Shown one piece after another: positions 62,735-64,000 of a stretch of DNA of 64,000 nucleotides (positions are counted from its first letter, which is position 1; every line of letters starts with the position of its first letter). The notes under the pieces were generated by a model. The model was not told the DNA's origin. It made no database searches and was given only the letters and a program-made list of their open reading frames with translations. Source of the stretch: Chloroflexi bacterium HGW-Chloroflexi-10. GTDB taxonomy: Bacteria; Chloroflexota; Anaerolineae; Anaerolineales; Anaerolineaceae. The stretch covers positions 124,001 through 188,000 of the forward strand of contig PHBZ01000004.1 in assembly GCA_002840755.1 (NCBI GenBank), given 5' to 3'. The position numbers and the translations under genes are program-made.

Positions 62735-64000
62735 ATGAAATTAAATTTCTGGACGATTGAAAAAACAATTTTGGCCGTCTTACTGGTTCTTGCAATCGGT
62801 TACCGATTTTTGAATCTTGGTGCTGTACCTCTCAATGACCTGGAGGCTGTCGCTGCTTTGGATGGTTGGAATCTTTCTGAAGGTGTTATGGTGAAGCATT
62901 CTTCTCAACCATTCATCAGCAATTTGTTGGGTCTTTTATTTTTTGTTATCCCCAGAAATAATTTTGTTACCCGGTTTTTCCCCGCGTTGATTGGTGTTGT
63001 TGTTATATTCCTTCCTCTACTCTTTCGAAAACAATTACCAGAAAAGATTGTTTTCCTGTTAATTTTCTGGTTTTTAATTGAACCCGGATTTGTTGCTTTA
63101 TCAAGACAAATCAACTCTACTTTAATGATGTTTTTATTTGGCATGATTGCTTTCCACGCAATGCTCGAGAAAAAAGCTGTTCTTTTAGGAATTTCGTTTG
63201 CGATTGCATTTTTGTGTGGCGCAAGTTTTTGGTGGGCTTTAATTCCAGCGGGTTTTGCTGCATTGGTACAAAAAAAAATGGGGAGTCGATCTGAAGATTT
63301 AGGGGAGCAAATGAGCAGTTCCCAAATGAATTGGAAAAAAGCTGCAATTGCTAGTGTTGTTGCTTTGGTGTTTGGGGGTACTTTTGGGTTTGTATTTCCA
63401 TCCCAATTTGGGAGCACATTTTCAGGATTGACTGATTTTCTTAGTGGGTGGACTCCTGATATCTCCACAGTAGCGCAAAGTTTTAATTGGCGAGTCATAC
63501 CGTTTTATGAACTGCCTGTATATTTGTTTGGTATTCTTGGTTTGGTATGGATGATGGTAAAAAAGCATTCATACCGGTTTTTCCTTATAAGTTGGTTTGT
63601 TGCTGCATTTATTCTGTTTGTGGTTTATCCACAAAAGAATGTTGAATATTTATTTTGGGTAAATTTACCTCTATTATTTAGTTCAACCATTTTTCTTGCC
63701 AGTATGCTTAAAATCGATGCTGAAGAACGGATTTTGATTGGCAAGATCGCGATGGGTGGACTTATTATCTCAATATTCTTGAGCCAGATAATTTTGTATA
63801 TAATCTTTCGATCAATTCCGATGCAGGGCGCAGCTACATATATTTTGCTGGCAGTCGGAGTTTTACTATTCGTTTTTGCTTTCTTTATGTTAGGTTGGAC
63901 CTATTCTTGGAATCTGGCATTACGCAGCCTGGTTTTAATGGCCGTGATAGATTTCGCTTTCCTTACAATATCGGCCTCCTGGAATGCAGGTATGTTAAGG
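62735..64000 (+). CDS. GT-C type membrane glycosyltransferase-like protein, 3' end outside window
   Basis: A frame starting at ATG 62735 stays open to the window edge: 422 codons without stop. The product is strongly hydrophobic, with a helix at about 10-27 and a loop GAVPLNDLEAVAALDGW whose Asp35 and Glu37 match the acidic motif of GT39-like enzymes. About eleven further hydrophobic segments follow. GAGATG lies just upstream of the ATG. It is the third GT-C-like gene in a row, with only DUF952 between it and the YYY protein. Its identity as a transferase is likely but the C-terminus is missing. Confidence 0.8.
   Translation, partial: MKLNFWTIEKTILAVLLVLAIGYRFLNLGAVPLNDLEAVAALDGWNLSEGVMVKHSSQPFISNLLGLLFFVIPRNNFVTRFFPALIGVVVIFLPLLFRKQLPEKIVFLLIFWFLIEPGFVALSRQINSTLMMFLFGMIAFHAMLEKKAVLLGISFAIAFLCGASFWWALIPAGFAALVQKKMGSRSEDLGEQMSSSQMNWKKAAIASVVALVFGGTFGFVFPSQFGSTFSGLTDFLSGWTPDISTVAQSFNWRVIPFYELPVYLFGILGLVWMMVKKHSYRFFLISWFVAAFILFVVYPQKNVEYLFWVNLPLLFSSTIFLASMLKIDAEERILIGKIAMGGLIISIFLSQIILYIIFRSIPMQGAATYILLAVGVLLFVFAFFMLGWTYSWNLALRSLVLMAVIDFAFLTISASWNAGMLR

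Noticed and set aside
62905-63498. Minus-strand open frame of 197 codons
   Set aside because: It is antisense to the GT-C-like gene that runs off the window; that frame has a proper start, membrane helices and neighbours in the same direction.

Overview
The window is a contiguous, gene-dense stretch of a bacterial chromosome. It is AT-rich by eye (not computed) and has short intergenic gaps. Several traits point to the phylum Chloroflexota, most likely class Anaerolineae: a topoisomerase I with a small CxxC/CxxC domain fused at its N-terminus, a giant membrane protein with a GGYINYYYYG motif (the Chlor_Arch_YYY/DUF2298 family, named for Chloroflexi and Archaea), mevalonate kinase beside isopentenyl phosphate kinase, many secreted proteins with Thr/Pro-rich stalks, and LysM, LCP and GAF-rich signalling proteins. 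This is inferred from gene content; there is no rRNA here to confirm it. I saw no CRISPR array, insertion sequence or prophage.

Layout. 1-3.3 kb (+): the 3' part of ruvB, then queA, a family-5 uracil-DNA glycosylase and an alpha/beta hydrolase. 3.3-10.2 kb (-): enolase and CTP synthase (with a possible attenuator leader), a two-S1-domain RNA-binding protein, and a HAD phosphatase / small membrane protein / S41 protease group. 10.3-16.7 kb: mutL(+), a receiver-TadZ/CpaE-like ATPase followed by a sirtuin(-), tilS(+), and a tyrosine-recombinase-fold protein that lacks its catalytic residues(-). 16.9-21.2 kb (-): an operon of membrane sensor kinase (phospho-acceptor His replaced by Gln), LysM protein and LCP lipoprotein. 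21.3-27.4 kb: tRNA-Leu(CAG), an FtsB/DivIC-like protein, an RsbV-RsbW-RsbU partner-switching module whose phosphatase carries six GAF domains, and a second LysM protein. 27.5-36.2 kb (-): cell-surface genes (two M23 peptidases, a TolB-like beta-propeller, an Ig-like lipoprotein), queG, a DUF1015 protein and a DegV protein.

36.4-44.7 kb (+): a translation/secretion and housekeeping run, ffh-rpsP-khpA-rimM-dprA-manC-topA, followed by an unrecognised two-helix membrane protein. 44.8-49.1 kb (-): greA, a dGTPase, isopentenyl phosphate kinase, mevalonate kinase and a UbiA-type polyprenyl-phosphate phosphoribosyltransferase. 49.2-64 kb (+): tlyA, lepA, then a glycan-assembly block (YbhN/AglD-like flippase-family protein, nucleotide-sugar epimerase, GT4 glycosyltransferase and three large GT-C-type membrane proteins with a DUF952 gene between two of them); the last gene runs off the window.

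How the genes fit together. The isoprenoid genes and UbiA enzyme could supply and load the polyprenyl-phosphate carrier that GT-C transferases typically use as donor, which links the 46-49 kb and 52-64 kb blocks (inference). The LCP, LysM, M23, Ig-like and TolB-like proteins form a cell-envelope theme, and the six-GAF phosphatase and membrane kinase may control it. Many genes are packed with 4-bp stop/start overlaps, and four promoters place a -10 box 6-8 nt from the start codon, suggesting leaderless mRNAs.
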